A stretch of DNA of 64,000 bases from an uncultured Dehalococcoidia bacterium (GTDB taxonomy: Bacteria; Chloroflexota; Dehalococcoidia; Lucifugimonadales; Lucifugimonadaceae). How positions within the stretch are numbered: the first letter of the stretch is position 1; each line of letters starts with the position of its first letter. This document shows, one piece after another, positions 25,272 through 33,726 of this stretch. Made by a program: the position numbers and the translations under genes. The notes under the pieces are model-generated. The model did not search any database. It had not been told where the DNA came from and saw only the letters and a list, made by a program, of their open reading frames with translations. The stretch lies in contig OX638325.1 in assembly GCA_951812795.1 (NCBI GenBank), positions 2,442,277 through 2,506,276 on the forward strand. Reading direction: 5' to 3'.

Positions 25272-25370
25272 AGCCCCAACGCCAGATCGCAGTTTCACCC
25301 ATGCAGGTGGTTCAACCGGAGCGACATGTTGTGACCAACGGCGCGGGTGTTTTAGCCTTGTGGTTACACA

Positions 25371-25394
25371 AATCGCAGAACGTTCTCTGCGATT
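25371..25394. promoter_or_regulatory. Perfect 9-bp inverted repeat in the adh to Spondin_N spacer
   Basis: AATCGCAGA (25371-25379) pairs with TCTGCGATT (25386-25394) around a 6-base loop. No T-run follows, so it is a weak terminator at best; it may be an operator or an mRNA 3'-end hairpin for the alcohol dehydrogenase transcript. Confidence 0.4.
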
Positions 25395-25463
25395 GATTCG
25401 TATCTGTTTGAGTAAACAACCGCAAATCCACGGAACCGCGGCACGTCACAAAGAGGTGCATTC

Positions 25464-26972
25464 TTGAATCGCATAGTTGCCATGACCTTGGTCGCTGTAG
25501 CACTCGTCTCGGCGGGCATTTCGCTCGAAAATCATACCCTACAAGCTCAATCTCAACTGTACCAACTGACGGTTCGGAACGTCACCGATCGTCAACCGAT
25601 CAGCCCGCCGATCGTCGTCGTGCATCAAAACGCGCGTCTCTTTCCCAAGAGTGCAGACCGACTTGACGGACTGGAAGAGTTCGCCGAATCCGGGGCCCAA
25701 CCGGCACTGATGGAATCACTTAGTGACCGAACTGGAGTTAAGAGTGTGACCAGGTTCGGAGGCGTTATCGAGCCACAAAGTCAAAAGACCATCATCAACG
25801 TGAGTGCAGAACCGGGCGACCACATCAGCGTAATCGGCATGTTGTTGTGCACGAACGATGCAGTTACGGTCGGTACCGCAATTCTTACCGACGAAGCCAG
25901 CCCTGCATTTGGGTCGGGTATCGTGATTGACGCTGGTACCGAGGAAAACGATGAGTCGCGTCGAAACGTTCCTTGTTTGGAAGGCACCGGTGCGGCCAAT
26001 CTCGATACAGCCGACGGGGAGGGAACCATAACCTCGCCGCATCCCGGCATCAAAGTCGTTGGTGACCTCGGAGCGGTCTTCGGTTGGAATCGCACAGCGA
26101 TGGAGTTCGTTGTCGACACTCGGGGCACTCTACCGAAGCGAGCATTTGATGTTGGAGCAACACTCAGCAACAACACGAATGGCCAACCGATTACGCCTCC
26201 GGTAGTAGTGGTTCACGACAAAAACGTAGACGTGATCAATTACACCCGCCCGATTGAACTCAACGGAATCGACCGACTTTCGGAAGGAGGCGACGGAACC
26301 GTCCTGCTTGACACCATCGCAGCCGAACCAGGCGTCGTATCAGTCACACAGTGGCACACCGGCGGACCGATCGTACCCGGCGATTCTTACAGCGGTAACG
26401 CTCGCGCATTCATCGGCACCAACATCACGGTCCTTGGCATGTTCGCTTGCACCAACGACGCCTACATCGTCGCCTCGGCCGAGGTTAGAGGTTCTTCAAT
26501 CCAAGTCATGACCGAATCAGCGATCGCCGCGGTCTTCGACTCAGGTGCAGAAAACAACGATGAGACTACCGACACCGTGCCCTGCCTCGGCGGCGATGCG
26601 GCTGCATTCTCAGAAGGCAACGGAGAAAATCAGCGTCGTGAGCATCCCGGCATCGAAGGCAACGCGGATCTGAATCTGGAAATCCATGGTTGGAGCGCCG
26701 ACGGCACCGCAACCTTAACCACTCATAACAAAGTTGAAATCACCGAACCAGTCGCGACTCCGGAACCGGTGCCGACCGAGGCGCCAGTCCCCGAACCGAC
26801 TAGAGAACCGGACACTCCACCAATGGGACCGGATGACCTTCCCGATACGGGAGGCTCAACGATCGGTGCCGCGTGGTCGATCGCTGCGTTATCGCTCGGA
26901 ATCGCTTCGGCGATGGTAGGTGCTTGGCTAATCCGAACGGCAAACCGCCGCCGAGCCTATCAGCGACTGTAG
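25464..26972 (+). CDS. Surface protein with two Spondin_N-like domains and LPXTG-type anchor
   Basis: A 502-residue exported protein. It has an N-terminal signal segment (IVAMTLVAVALVSAGI). Two homologous domains follow, about residues 32-220 and 230-420. Each opens with a strand and then (I/T)-x-PP(I/V)VVVH, and each carries (I/L)GM(L/F)xCTNDA and a late DAGTEENDE or DSGAENNDE plus NVPCLEG or TVPCLGG; these are hallmarks of Spondin_N. A Pro/Glu/Thr stalk leads to DDLPDTGGS, a hydrophobic helix and RTANRRR, which together form a sortase-type sorting signal. The TTG start follows AGAGGTG. Spondin_N proteins are thought to bind ligands or act in adhesion. No sortase gene is in the window. Confidence 0.82.
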   Translation: MNRIVAMTLVAVALVSAGISLENHTLQAQSQLYQLTVRNVTDRQPISPPIVVVHQNARLFPKSADRLDGLEEFAESGAQPALMESLSDRTGVKSVTRFGGVIEPQSQKTIINVSAEPGDHISVIGMLLCTNDAVTVGTAILTDEASPAFGSGIVIDAGTEENDESRRNVPCLEGTGAANLDTADGEGTITSPHPGIKVVGDLGAVFGWNRTAMEFVVDTRGTLPKRAFDVGATLSNNTNGQPITPPVVVVHDKNVDVINYTRPIELNGIDRLSEGGDGTVLLDTIAAEPGVVSVTQWHTGGPIVPGDSYSGNARAFIGTNITVLGMFACTNDAYIVASAEVRGSSIQVMTESAIAAVFDSGAENNDETTDTVPCLGGDAAAFSEGNGENQRREHPGIEGNADLNLEIHGWSADGTATLTTHNKVEITEPVATPEPVPTEAPVPEPTREPDTPPMGPDDLPDTGGSTIGAAWSIAALSLGIASAMVGAWLIRTANRRRAYQRL

Positions 26973-26993
26973 GAACGGGAATGACGCCAGCCG

Positions 26994-27632
26994 TTACTCC
27001 GAGGCGGTCCCCAAAAACCACTCGATCGTGGCAGCGAAATCCTGCGGGCACGACTCGGCCGCGCGGCTACCACAATTTTCAAGCTCTACCAGCTTGCACT
27101 TGTTACCTAACGCCGCCCTAGCGGCAACCACTTCCTGATGATCGGCAATCTCGCTCTGCCTGCCGCGTACCAAAACCAGCGGGCAAGTTGTTACGTTGAC
27201 CGGTGGCGTTTCTCCTTCACCTAAGCCGTAGTCAACGAGCGCAAGCGCGCGAACTGCACCTTTGGCGTACTTCGCCGCCTGCAGCGCAGTGGTTCCGGTC
27301 TCTTTCCCTTGGGCTAAAACCGTGACGGGTTCGCCAATCGCCCATATCGTCTGGATCAAGGTGTAGGTCGAGACATCCCAAGTCGCATACACATCACCCG
27401 ACGCCGACAACGCGTCCGCGAAATCCGACCACTGAGAGGAATCTGATTTCGATGAAACGAGCAGCATCGGTGCGTTTCTCGGTGAACCATTCTCGGAAAC
27501 TGGCGACCATTGCTTGGCCCCGACCGTCGCCTCGGTAACTAACGTTATCTCCGTTGTCTCAGTCAACATATTTTCGGGTACTCCGCAGTAGTCGATATTG
27601 TTCGTCTTAACCGTTTTGTCAACGGCGTGCAT
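26994..27632 (-). CDS. Alpha/beta hydrolase-like protein, apparently degenerate
   Basis: A 212-residue protein with the outline of an alpha/beta hydrolase: APMLLVSSKSDSSQWSDFADALSA at the first strands, ALALVDYGLGEG after strand 6, TCPLVLVRGRQSEI with the acid-site strand, and a C-terminal PQDFAATIEWFL helix. The nucleophile elbow, normally G-x-S-x-G, is replaced by LAQGKETGTTAL with no Ser at the usual place. The expected catalytic His before the last helix is also not obvious (ENCGSRAAESCP). It is probably a non-catalytic member or has a changed active site. It converges with the Spondin_N gene. Confidence 0.55.
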   Translation of the reverse strand: MHAVDKTVKTNNIDYCGVPENMLTETTEITLVTEATVGAKQWSPVSENGSPRNAPMLLVSSKSDSSQWSDFADALSASGDVYATWDVSTYTLIQTIWAIGEPVTVLAQGKETGTTALQAAKYAKGAVRALALVDYGLGEGETPPVNVTTCPLVLVRGRQSEIADHQEVVAARAALGNKCKLVELENCGSRAAESCPQDFAATIEWFLGTASE

Positions 27633-27725
27633 TCAGTGAATCAACGTTAGAATACAAAACCGACAGACCATCTTATGACGACGAGAGTGGTGGTTTGCAA
27701 CTTTGACCCGATTCGGAGGATACAA

Positions 27726-28874
27726 ATGGTTACATCGGAGTGGGGAGCGATCTACAAGGAGCTCCGAGCCCAGCCCGTCATCAACGCGACTGGCAGCGTG
27801 ACTTTACTAGGTGGCTCGACACCGGTACCGGAAGTGAAAGAGGCGATGGATCGCGCCGATAGCGCATTCATACCCCTTATCGAACTGGAAAAGGCCGCGG
27901 GCGACGAGATCGCGAGATTGGCGGGCGTTCCGGCGGCATACATCACCTCGGGTGCAGGTTCGGCTCTGACACTTGCAACCGCCGCGTACATGGCTGGTGC
28001 CGACGATGATCTCATCCAACAGCTACCCGATACTTCGGGTTTGAAGGACGAGATCGTGATGCAACACCGCGAACAGTATTGGTACGACCGATGCCTCCAA
28101 CTTGCCGGAGCCAAACTCGTTTTTGCGGGTGACGAAAACGGCACCTCCGAGGATGACATTCGAGCCGCCATCACCGACAAGACCTGTGCAATTCACGTCC
28201 CGGTAGTTGAGCAGGCGCCGAAAGACCCCAACGTCGTTCCGCTCGACAAGGTCATCGAGATCGCCAAGGATGCCGGCGTTTACGCATCCGTCGATGCCGC
28301 CGGACAGATCTTCCCGCTCGAGAACTTCGGCAAATACGTACGCATGGGTGCCGATTTCCAGTGCATCGCGGCGAAGTACATGTTTGCCCCGCACTCGACC
28401 GGTCTGGCGCTCGGCACCGAGGAAATCATCGACGCAATCAGTCGGCATTCGTTCGTGGGTTACGAGTCACGGCGCATCCGAGGCATCGGCCGTCCGCACA
28501 AAGTCGACCGCCAAGAAATCATGGGTTGCGTTACCGCCGTCCAGCGTTGGTTCAAATTGGACCACGAGACTAGACTGGCTGCCGCCGAGCAGGAGAGCTT
28601 GGAGATCATCAAACCGCTACAAGGCATCCCCGGCGTCAAGGCCGAAATGATCGACAACATCATCGCCCACCAACCCTTCGGAGTGACGATAGGTGTCGAC
28701 GAGGACGTGGTCGGTTTCAACAATGAAGATCTTGTGGTCAAGCTCAAGGACGGGGATCCCCCGATCTGGACCCGCACAATGGACAATGCTCCATTGATGA
28801 TCCACGTCTTCGGTCTCAACCCGGGTGAAGCGAGCATCGTCGGAGAGTCGATCGCCGCCGCGGTCCGAGGTTGA
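27726..28874 (+). CDS. PLP-dependent SelA-like aminotransferase-fold enzyme
   Basis: A 382-residue PLP enzyme of the SelA/D-glucosaminate-6-phosphate ammonia-lyase type. Landmarks are PVINATGSVTLLGGS at the N-terminus, AAYITSGAGSALTLATAA, the PLP-binding SVDAAGQIFP and the Lys-containing ADFQCIAAKYMFAPHSTG. True SelA proteins are longer and have a tRNA-binding domain; this one does not, and no selB or selD is in the window, so a catabolic lyase or aminotransferase is more likely. Met at 27726 has an excellent GGAGG ribosome site 6 bases upstream and is preferred to the frame start at 27675. Confidence 0.85.
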   Translation: MVTSEWGAIYKELRAQPVINATGSVTLLGGSTPVPEVKEAMDRADSAFIPLIELEKAAGDEIARLAGVPAAYITSGAGSALTLATAAYMAGADDDLIQQLPDTSGLKDEIVMQHREQYWYDRCLQLAGAKLVFAGDENGTSEDDIRAAITDKTCAIHVPVVEQAPKDPNVVPLDKVIEIAKDAGVYASVDAAGQIFPLENFGKYVRMGADFQCIAAKYMFAPHSTGLALGTEEIIDAISRHSFVGYESRRIRGIGRPHKVDRQEIMGCVTAVQRWFKLDHETRLAAAEQESLEIIKPLQGIPGVKAEMIDNIIAHQPFGVTIGVDEDVVGFNNEDLVVKLKDGDPPIWTRTMDNAPLMIHVFGLNPGEASIVGESIAAAVRG

Positions 28875-28940
28875 ATCTCCCTGCGTCGATCCAGTCTTCG
28901 AATCCGTCGTTCCGCTAAGTACCGGAACTCAACAAGAAAA

Positions 28941-28977
28941 AGTGCGTTCCCTCTAAGGCGTACAGGGGGAACGCGCT
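28941..28977. terminator. Hairpin between SelA-like and DUF1932 genes
   Basis: AGTGCGTTCCC (28941-28951) pairs with GGGAACGCGCT (28967-28977), 11 pairs including one G-U. On the minus strand the stem is followed by a T-rich run, and on the plus strand by GCTTTCC, so it may stop transcription in both directions. Confidence 0.55.
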
Positions 28978-29035
28978 TTCCGGTAGTGTCGACTAAGCGC
29001 GCCCACGAACTGAAACCACTAGGAGCGAAACACCC

Positions 29036-29914
29036 ATGGAATCCGTCAATACAGTAGCCATCCTTAGCCCTGGCGACATGGGATCAAACGTAGGTCGTGC
29101 ATTGCGCGAAAACGGCTTAGAAGTAATCACCTGCCTCACCGAGCGCAGCGTCCGAACTCGCGAACTGTCCGAAATCGCCGGCATCGTAGACGTGCCCGAC
29201 TTCGCAGAGATGGTTGATCGCGCCGACATCGTTCTGTCGGTCCTCGTTCCAGAACGCGCGGTTGACGTGGCGCGGCAAGTTGCGGCGGTCATCGCTGACT
29301 CCGGGAAACCGCTACCCTTCGCCGACTGCAACCCGGTCGCACCGGCCGTGGCCATCGAGATGAGCGAGACAATTGACGCGGCAGGCGGCAAGTACATCGA
29401 CGGCGGAATCATCGGGAGTCCTCCGGGCAGGGGAGAGCCGCCACGTTTCTACGCCTCAGGACCACACGAAGCAATCATGGGTCAGTTGGACGGCCGCGGC
29501 ATATCGGTGCCCATGATGGGTGGTGAAGTTGGACGCGCCTCGGCGATCAAGATGTGCTACGCCTCGCTCAGCAAAGGTGCAGCGGCATTGAACGCATCGG
29601 CCCTAATCTCAGCGATGAACCTTGGCATCTACGACGAGTTCATCGCCGAAATGGAGTCCAGCCAACAAGGCGTCTTGAACAATATGCAGGGCGTCAAAAG
29701 CCTAGGTGCAAAAGCCTTCCGCTGGATCGACGAAATGGAGCAAATCTCCGCAACCTTCGGCGCCGCAGGAGCAACCCCCCACATTCACAAAGGCGCCGCC
29801 GACATATTCAGACTTGTCAATTCTTCTCCAATCGGCCACGAACGGCCCGAGACGATTGACGAATCGCGATCGCTGCGCGAGACGGTGGAGTTGTTGGCGG
29901 ACGAGGGTGATTAA
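29036..29914 (+). CDS. NAD(P)-binding dehydrogenase with DUF1932 domain
   Basis: A 292-residue beta-hydroxyacid dehydrogenase-like protein. The N-terminal Rossmann part has VAILSPGDMGSNVGRALRENG (the usual GxGxMG is SPGDMG), then ADIVLSVLVP and YIDGGIIGSPPGRG. The C-terminal helical part, with GEVGRASAIKMCYASLSKG, matches DUF1932. The Lys in SAIKMCYASL is at the position of the catalytic Lys of 6-phosphogluconate and hydroxyisobutyrate dehydrogenases. Substrate unknown. It has its own spacer and ends 3 bases into the convergent TOPRIM gene. Confidence 0.85.
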   Translation: MESVNTVAILSPGDMGSNVGRALRENGLEVITCLTERSVRTRELSEIAGIVDVPDFAEMVDRADIVLSVLVPERAVDVARQVAAVIADSGKPLPFADCNPVAPAVAIEMSETIDAAGGKYIDGGIIGSPPGRGEPPRFYASGPHEAIMGQLDGRGISVPMMGGEVGRASAIKMCYASLSKGAAALNASALISAMNLGIYDEFIAEMESSQQGVLNNMQGVKSLGAKAFRWIDEMEQISATFGAAGATPHIHKGAADIFRLVNSSPIGHERPETIDESRSLRETVELLADEGD

Positions 29915-30465
29915 GTAAGCTTTTCAAGCCGCCGGGCTAGGGCATCAAAATCTTCCGGGCATTTTTGTCGGATGGCGTTGATGCGCCGGGATGCTTCTTC
30001 GCCTAGGGTTTTCCTGCCTCCTCCGATGGTATTGGTCAGACGGCGTTGGTGAACTAAAGGTAAGAAATAGCGTTCCTTGACGTCGCATTCGGCTCGGATG
30101 TCGCTCCAGCGCCAATTGGTCGGTGTGTCAACACCTGCTAAGACCCATGTCTCGATCTCTTCCCATGCATTCACAGCGAAGAATGACGCGCCAAAATGAT
30201 CTTCGATTTGGTCAAGGCGGTCGCGCCGATTGACGTTGCAGTCGCGGTCGACGCACAGGATGAATAAGTCATACATGGGATTGTCTTCCACGATTTCCTG
30301 CAAAGAATCCGTGTTGAGAGCGTTGGCGACGCCCATCAGGAGCGGATCGTTGCAAACTCTGACCCTAAAACGGGTCTTGCCGATGTTGCGAAGAAGACGG
30401 TTGAAGATCGGCTTTAGAACGTATTGATCATTTCGAAAATCCTCAGGGATGATCAGAACGTTCAT
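29911..30465 (-). CDS. TOPRIM-like protein, DUF4276-type, partner of the AAA ATPase
   Basis: A 184-residue protein with the pattern of a TOPRIM nuclease-type domain: a conserved Glu after the first strand (VLIIPEDFRND), the D-x-D pair in LFILCVDRDCNV, and the segment FFAVNAWEEIETWVLAGV, which matches the EiEaWlLA signature of DUF4276-like proteins. Such proteins are found next to ABC-type ATPases in OLD-like and PARIS-like anti-phage systems. The gene starts 23 bases inside the end of the ATPase gene, so the two are surely one operon. Nuclease activity is inference. Confidence 0.7.
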   Translation of the reverse strand: MNVLIIPEDFRNDQYVLKPIFNRLLRNIGKTRFRVRVCNDPLLMGVANALNTDSLQEIVEDNPMYDLFILCVDRDCNVNRRDRLDQIEDHFGASFFAVNAWEEIETWVLAGVDTPTNWRWSDIRAECDVKERYFLPLVHQRRLTNTIGGGRKTLGEEASRRINAIRQKCPEDFDALARRLEKLT

Positions 30466-31705
30466 CTGAACCTCTAGATTGTTCGTCTTTGTCGGCTAGA
30501 GCTGAGAGTGTATTTTCGATCCAACCGGTCAGCAGTAGCCTTCCCAAACCTTGCGATTTCCTTAATTTTTGGATGATAGGCAGCCCAACGACCTCGCGAA
30601 TTGTGCTGTCGTTGGAATCTTCGTCTCGATACACAATCGAAGTGTTCTCGAAAGTCTGATCACTGATCCAATCGAGCATCGCCGGCGAATGAGTCGTCGT
30701 AACGACTTGAAAACCGTTGAGTTTGGTTTGCGACTCGATGAGGTCAACCAACAGCCAAAGCCGTGATGGATGAATGCCGGCATCAATCTCCTCGAAAAAG
30801 CACAGACGAGGTTGATCATTGGCCAACAGTGAAGCCAACACTGCCAAAAATTTCAAAGTACCGCCGGATGCACTGTCAGCAGAGAATCTACGGTCGTTGC
30901 CGTCGACGATGTGCAGGTGAATCCTGCCACTGGGATCGCGAGGAAATTCCAATCCTCGAACGTCCATCGGCGTTAGCTCTTCAAACCAAGAAAGCAGAAT
31001 AGTTCGTTTTTCACGATCGGAGTATATCGATTCAAGCACCGTCGCCAAGTTCTGTCCCTTGTCGCCGATTTCAAGTGCCCCAGGTGGGGTGGGAATACGC
31101 AATTGCGCAACATCAAAGTCATAGAACCTCATCCGACCGAGTAGACCGTATATTTCGTGAACTTCCCTACGGACGTATGAGGATCGCTGCATCTCAGTCA
31201 GAGTCGGGTGAAATCTATGCAGCGGTGGATATATTCCCGCTTCAACTCCGTCGTCGGCGAGTATATCGGTCTTCGGTTCCGGCCCTTGAGTTTCGAGAAT
31301 GCTTGTACCGTCTGCGGTGAGATTCTCATAGGCGACCAAGAAACCATCGTTCGTGCCGTGATTTAGGAGAAGTTCGATCCAATAGGATGCAGATTGACCT
31401 GTAATATCTGTGTCGACGATGATGTGAAACGTTTCGATACCTGACGGTCCATGATCTGACATACGAATGATCTCGTTCATCGCCCCTCGCAATGGCTCCC
31501 ACTCCAACTGCCCTCCCACGCCAATCTTCCCCCCAATAATCTCCGCCAAGGAGTAACCCCTCCCAATACCGTGCAGAAACCGAAACGCGTCGCGGATGTT
31601 GCTCTTACCGCTAGCATTCGCGCCGACTATGACGGTAAACGGACCGAGCTTCAACGTTTCGTCCGCGAAATTCTTGAAGTTGATGAGTCGAACCGATGTG
31701 ATCAT
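30443..31705 (-). CDS. AAA family (ABC-type) ATPase, OLD/PARIS-like
   Basis: A 420-residue ATPase of the AAA_15/AAA_21 group related to RecF, SMC and OLD proteins. The N-terminal SVRLINFKNFADETLKLGP leads into Walker A VGANASGKSNIRDA. Near the C-terminus are the signature-like SADSASGGTLKFLAVLASLL, Walker B PRLCFFEEIDAGIHPSRL, and the switch His in VVTTTHSPAMLD. There is no long coiled coil and no fused nuclease domain; the overlapping TOPRIM gene supplies it. By analogy with two-gene OLD-type and PARIS systems it may sense phage infection. Codon usage looks less biased than in neighbouring housekeeping genes. Confidence 0.85.
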   Translation of the reverse strand: MITSVRLINFKNFADETLKLGPFTVIVGANASGKSNIRDAFRFLHGIGRGYSLAEIIGGKIGVGGQLEWEPLRGAMNEIIRMSDHGPSGIETFHIIVDTDITGQSASYWIELLLNHGTNDGFLVAYENLTADGTSILETQGPEPKTDILADDGVEAGIYPPLHRFHPTLTEMQRSSYVRREVHEIYGLLGRMRFYDFDVAQLRIPTPPGALEIGDKGQNLATVLESIYSDREKRTILLSWFEELTPMDVRGLEFPRDPSGRIHLHIVDGNDRRFSADSASGGTLKFLAVLASLLANDQPRLCFFEEIDAGIHPSRLWLLVDLIESQTKLNGFQVVTTTHSPAMLDWISDQTFENTSIVYRDEDSNDSTIREVVGLPIIQKLRKSQGLGRLLLTGWIENTLSALADKDEQSRGSDERSDHP

Positions 31706-31758
31706 GTCACTTCTCGAGACTTGGCGAGGGAACGCGGTCGTCCCGCTTACGCCATAGG

Positions 31759-32571
31759 CTAACTGACCGGCGATAACTGCCGCGTAACACCCAGCGCAAT
31801 ATAGTCGAACTCCGCAGCGACCTCATCGTTCGCCAACACTGGCGGTTCCAACGCGTCCAGATAGTCCGGGCGCAAGTTCACCGCCCCCAAAAACGGTATG
31901 CTCATCTCGTATGCCAGATCTTCGGCGGCACCTTGTCCGAACATGCCACCAGACATATTCTCCACTACCCCCAACACGTCCAAATTCATCTTGCGAATCA
32001 TGTTGATCGAGCGTTTAGCGTCCAGAGCCGCCAGTTCTTGCGGCGTGCTCACGATCACAAATCCGTCCAAGTTCAACGTCTGCATCACCGTCAATGGGGC
32101 GTCCGAGGTGCCAGGTGGTAGATCGACGACCATGTAGTCGGGCTCACCCCAATCGGTCATCTGCAGGAACTGGTTTATGGCGTTGTGGATCATCGGACCG
32201 CGCCAGATGATCGCTTCTTCTTCGTTTTCCTGGAAAAAAGCCATTGACATCACTTTGACGCCAAAACGCTGCGATGGAACCATGCGGCCTTCGCGTTCGA
32301 CCGGACCTTCAGAGATGCGTAAGACTCGGGTAACGTTTGGGCAGTCGATGTCGCAATCAAAAAGCGCGACATCTTGGTTCTGTTTCGCAAGTGTTGCGGC
32401 GAGGTTGACGGCGACGGTCGTCTTTCCCACACCACCTTTTCCGCTGTAGACGCCAATGCGCTTGCCGATCGATTTGAGCGAGTCGGCGATGCGTTTCCGT
32501 TCCTGGAACTGCCGCCGTGCTTGAGCGAGTCGCGCCTCTTCGGCGGGAGTTGTCTTGCGGGGCGTGGTCAC
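31759..32571 (-). CDS. Mrp/NBP35-type Fe-S carrier P-loop ATPase
   Basis: A 270-residue ParA/MinD-related ATPase of the Mrp (ApbC) family, which transfers Fe-S clusters to target proteins. It has the deviant Walker A YSGKGGVGKTTVAVNLA, the switch FDCDIDCPN, and VVDLPPGTSDAPLT. The family's CxxC cluster motif, expected after VENMS, is absent: the sequence continues GGMFGQGAAEDLA. The N-terminal DUF59 domain often fused in Mrp is instead encoded by the gene 48 bases upstream on the same strand. The start is GTG at 32571. The loss of CxxC is odd and may mean a non-cluster-binding role. Confidence 0.88.
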   Translation of the reverse strand: MTTPRKTTPAEEARLAQARRQFQERKRIADSLKSIGKRIGVYSGKGGVGKTTVAVNLAATLAKQNQDVALFDCDIDCPNVTRVLRISEGPVEREGRMVPSQRFGVKVMSMAFFQENEEEAIIWRGPMIHNAINQFLQMTDWGEPDYMVVDLPPGTSDAPLTVMQTLNLDGFVIVSTPQELAALDAKRSINMIRKMNLDVLGVVENMSGGMFGQGAAEDLAYEMSIPFLGAVNLRPDYLDALEPPVLANDEVAAEFDYIALGVTRQLSPVS

Positions 32572-32619
32572 AGATGTCCCGTGAGATGAAGGTTATCGGT
32601 TGGTAGAAACCGGAGCTGA

Positions 32620-32937
32620 TTAGTCGATGCCGAGAAGGCGCTTGCCATCTTCAGTGATCATGTCGGGGTTCCACGGCGGGTCGAACACGAGATCGACCTC
32701 TACATCTTCGACGTGTTCGACCTCCGCGATGCGCCACTCGGCTTGCTGCGCGATGTATGGCCCCATGCCACAGCCTTGCGCGGTGAGCGTCATCTCCACG
32801 AATACTTCGTTGTCTTCGACGTCGACATCGTAGATTAGCCCGAGATCTACGACGTTGACCGGGATCTCGGGGTCATAAACGTCTTTGAGGGCTTCGTAGA
32901 CCTGATCTTTGGTTACGGCGTTGGATGTTTGTGCCAT
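32620..32937 (-). CDS. DUF59/MIP18 family Fe-S assembly protein (SufT/PaaD-like)
   Basis: A 105-residue MIP18-family protein that assists maturation of Fe-S proteins. Motifs are the N-terminal VYEALKDVYDPEIPVNVVDLGLIYDV, then VEMTLTAQGCGMGPYIAQQ with the conserved Cys, and a C-terminal VFDPPWNPDMITEDGK. Met at 32937 is chosen because GGAGGT lies 8 bases upstream; the frame start at 32964 is upstream of that site. It is directly followed by the Mrp ATPase, an arrangement that mirrors the DUF59-Mrp fusion of other bacteria. Confidence 0.93.
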   Translation of the reverse strand: MAQTSNAVTKDQVYEALKDVYDPEIPVNVVDLGLIYDVDVEDNEVFVEMTLTAQGCGMGPYIAQQAEWRIAEVEHVEDVEVDLVFDPPWNPDMITEDGKRLLGID

Positions 32938-33039
32938 TGTGCAAACCTCCGTGAGGGAGTGCATAGGGAGAGTCGTTGCTTGTTGGCAAGTCTATCAAAC
33001 CTAGGCTATTCGCATTAACGAGGCGAGAGTAACCAGCAG

Positions 33040-33315
33040 TTATCCGCCTCGCGGTGCGGATTCGTCGCTGTGAAGCGCTCGTCGCTCGGCGATGATGTCA
33101 TTGAGTGCGTCGCGAGCCGAGTCCAAAAAATCGTCGTCCGGAGCGTCGTCGTAAGACGCCGACTCGGCAACGGAGATCCACGCCCAGATCTCCTCCTGCG
33201 CCAAACGAAGTTCCTTGGCGTTCATCGCGGAGAAGTCGGCGTAGATGGATGCGGGTCGTGGTGGTAGGGACATTGCAGCCAGTTTGTGTGAGTTAATAGA
33301 GTGATGGGCAATCAT
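33040..33315 (-). CDS. Small hypothetical protein
   Basis: A 91-residue (or 77-residue, if Met at 33273 is used) acidic protein I do not recognise. The central part LRLAQEEIWAWISVAES and DFLDSARDALNDIIAERRAL is probably helical. There is no signal or membrane segment. It lies between the DUF59 gene and vapC on the same strand. A real gene is likely given the regular amphipathic pattern, but no function can be offered. Confidence 0.5.
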   Translation of the reverse strand: MIAHHSINSHKLAAMSLPPRPASIYADFSAMNAKELRLAQEEIWAWISVAESASYDDAPDDDFLDSARDALNDIIAERRALHSDESAPRGG

Positions 33316-33330
33316 CCCCGGATCGAAGCA

Positions 33331-33726
33331 TTAGCGAGGTGGGGTTAAAACCTCGCACCCAACGCCGCCGGCTCGACTGATTCGGCGGTCGAGGGTTATC
33401 AAAGGGCAACCGAGGGATTCTGCTAAGGCAACGTACCAGGCATCGTAACAGGTGAGGTTGTGGCGCAACTCCCAGATACGCTCCGCGAATGGAGTGAAGG
33501 GATAGAGGCTTAAACCTACCCGCAACAGGTCGTTACGTGCGAATTCGGCTTGAACGGTCGAAATGTCTTGGTTCAATTCCGATCGTCGAAGACCGTTCAT
33601 AACCTCCGCGAATATGAGCTCCGGGCTGTGCATATCGGGGTTCGCGGCTAATTTTCTTGCCCACACCGCGTCGTCGCCGTGTTCAACGAGCGCAGCGATC
33701 AAGACCGATGCATCAACTACGATCAC
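33331..33726 (-). CDS. vapC: PIN domain ribonuclease toxin, VapC family
   Basis: A 131-residue PIN-domain protein, the probable toxin of a type II toxin-antitoxin pair that cleaves RNA. The acidic residues are all present: D5 (IVVDASVLIAAL), E41 or E43 region (SPELIFAEVMNGLRR), D94 region (TCYDAWYVALAE) and the late Asp (LITLDRRIS). The GTG start overlaps the antitoxin stop as GTGA, which gives the usual coupled order, antitoxin first. Length is typical. Confidence 0.9.
   Translation of the reverse strand: MIVVDASVLIAALVEHGDDAVWARKLAANPDMHSPELIFAEVMNGLRRSELNQDISTVQAEFARNDLLRVGLSLYPFTPFAERIWELRHNLTCYDAWYVALAESLGCPLITLDRRISRAGGVGCEVLTPPR

Noticed and set aside
25320-25463. DnaA boxes or replication origin near the skew change
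   Set aside because: Only loose matches (for example TGTGGTTACAC) with two or more mismatches; no cluster, no dnaA or dnaN nearby.
27726-28874. Selenocysteine synthase SelA
   Set aside because: Too short, no N-terminal tRNA-binding domain, and no other selenocysteine genes in view; called SelA-like only.
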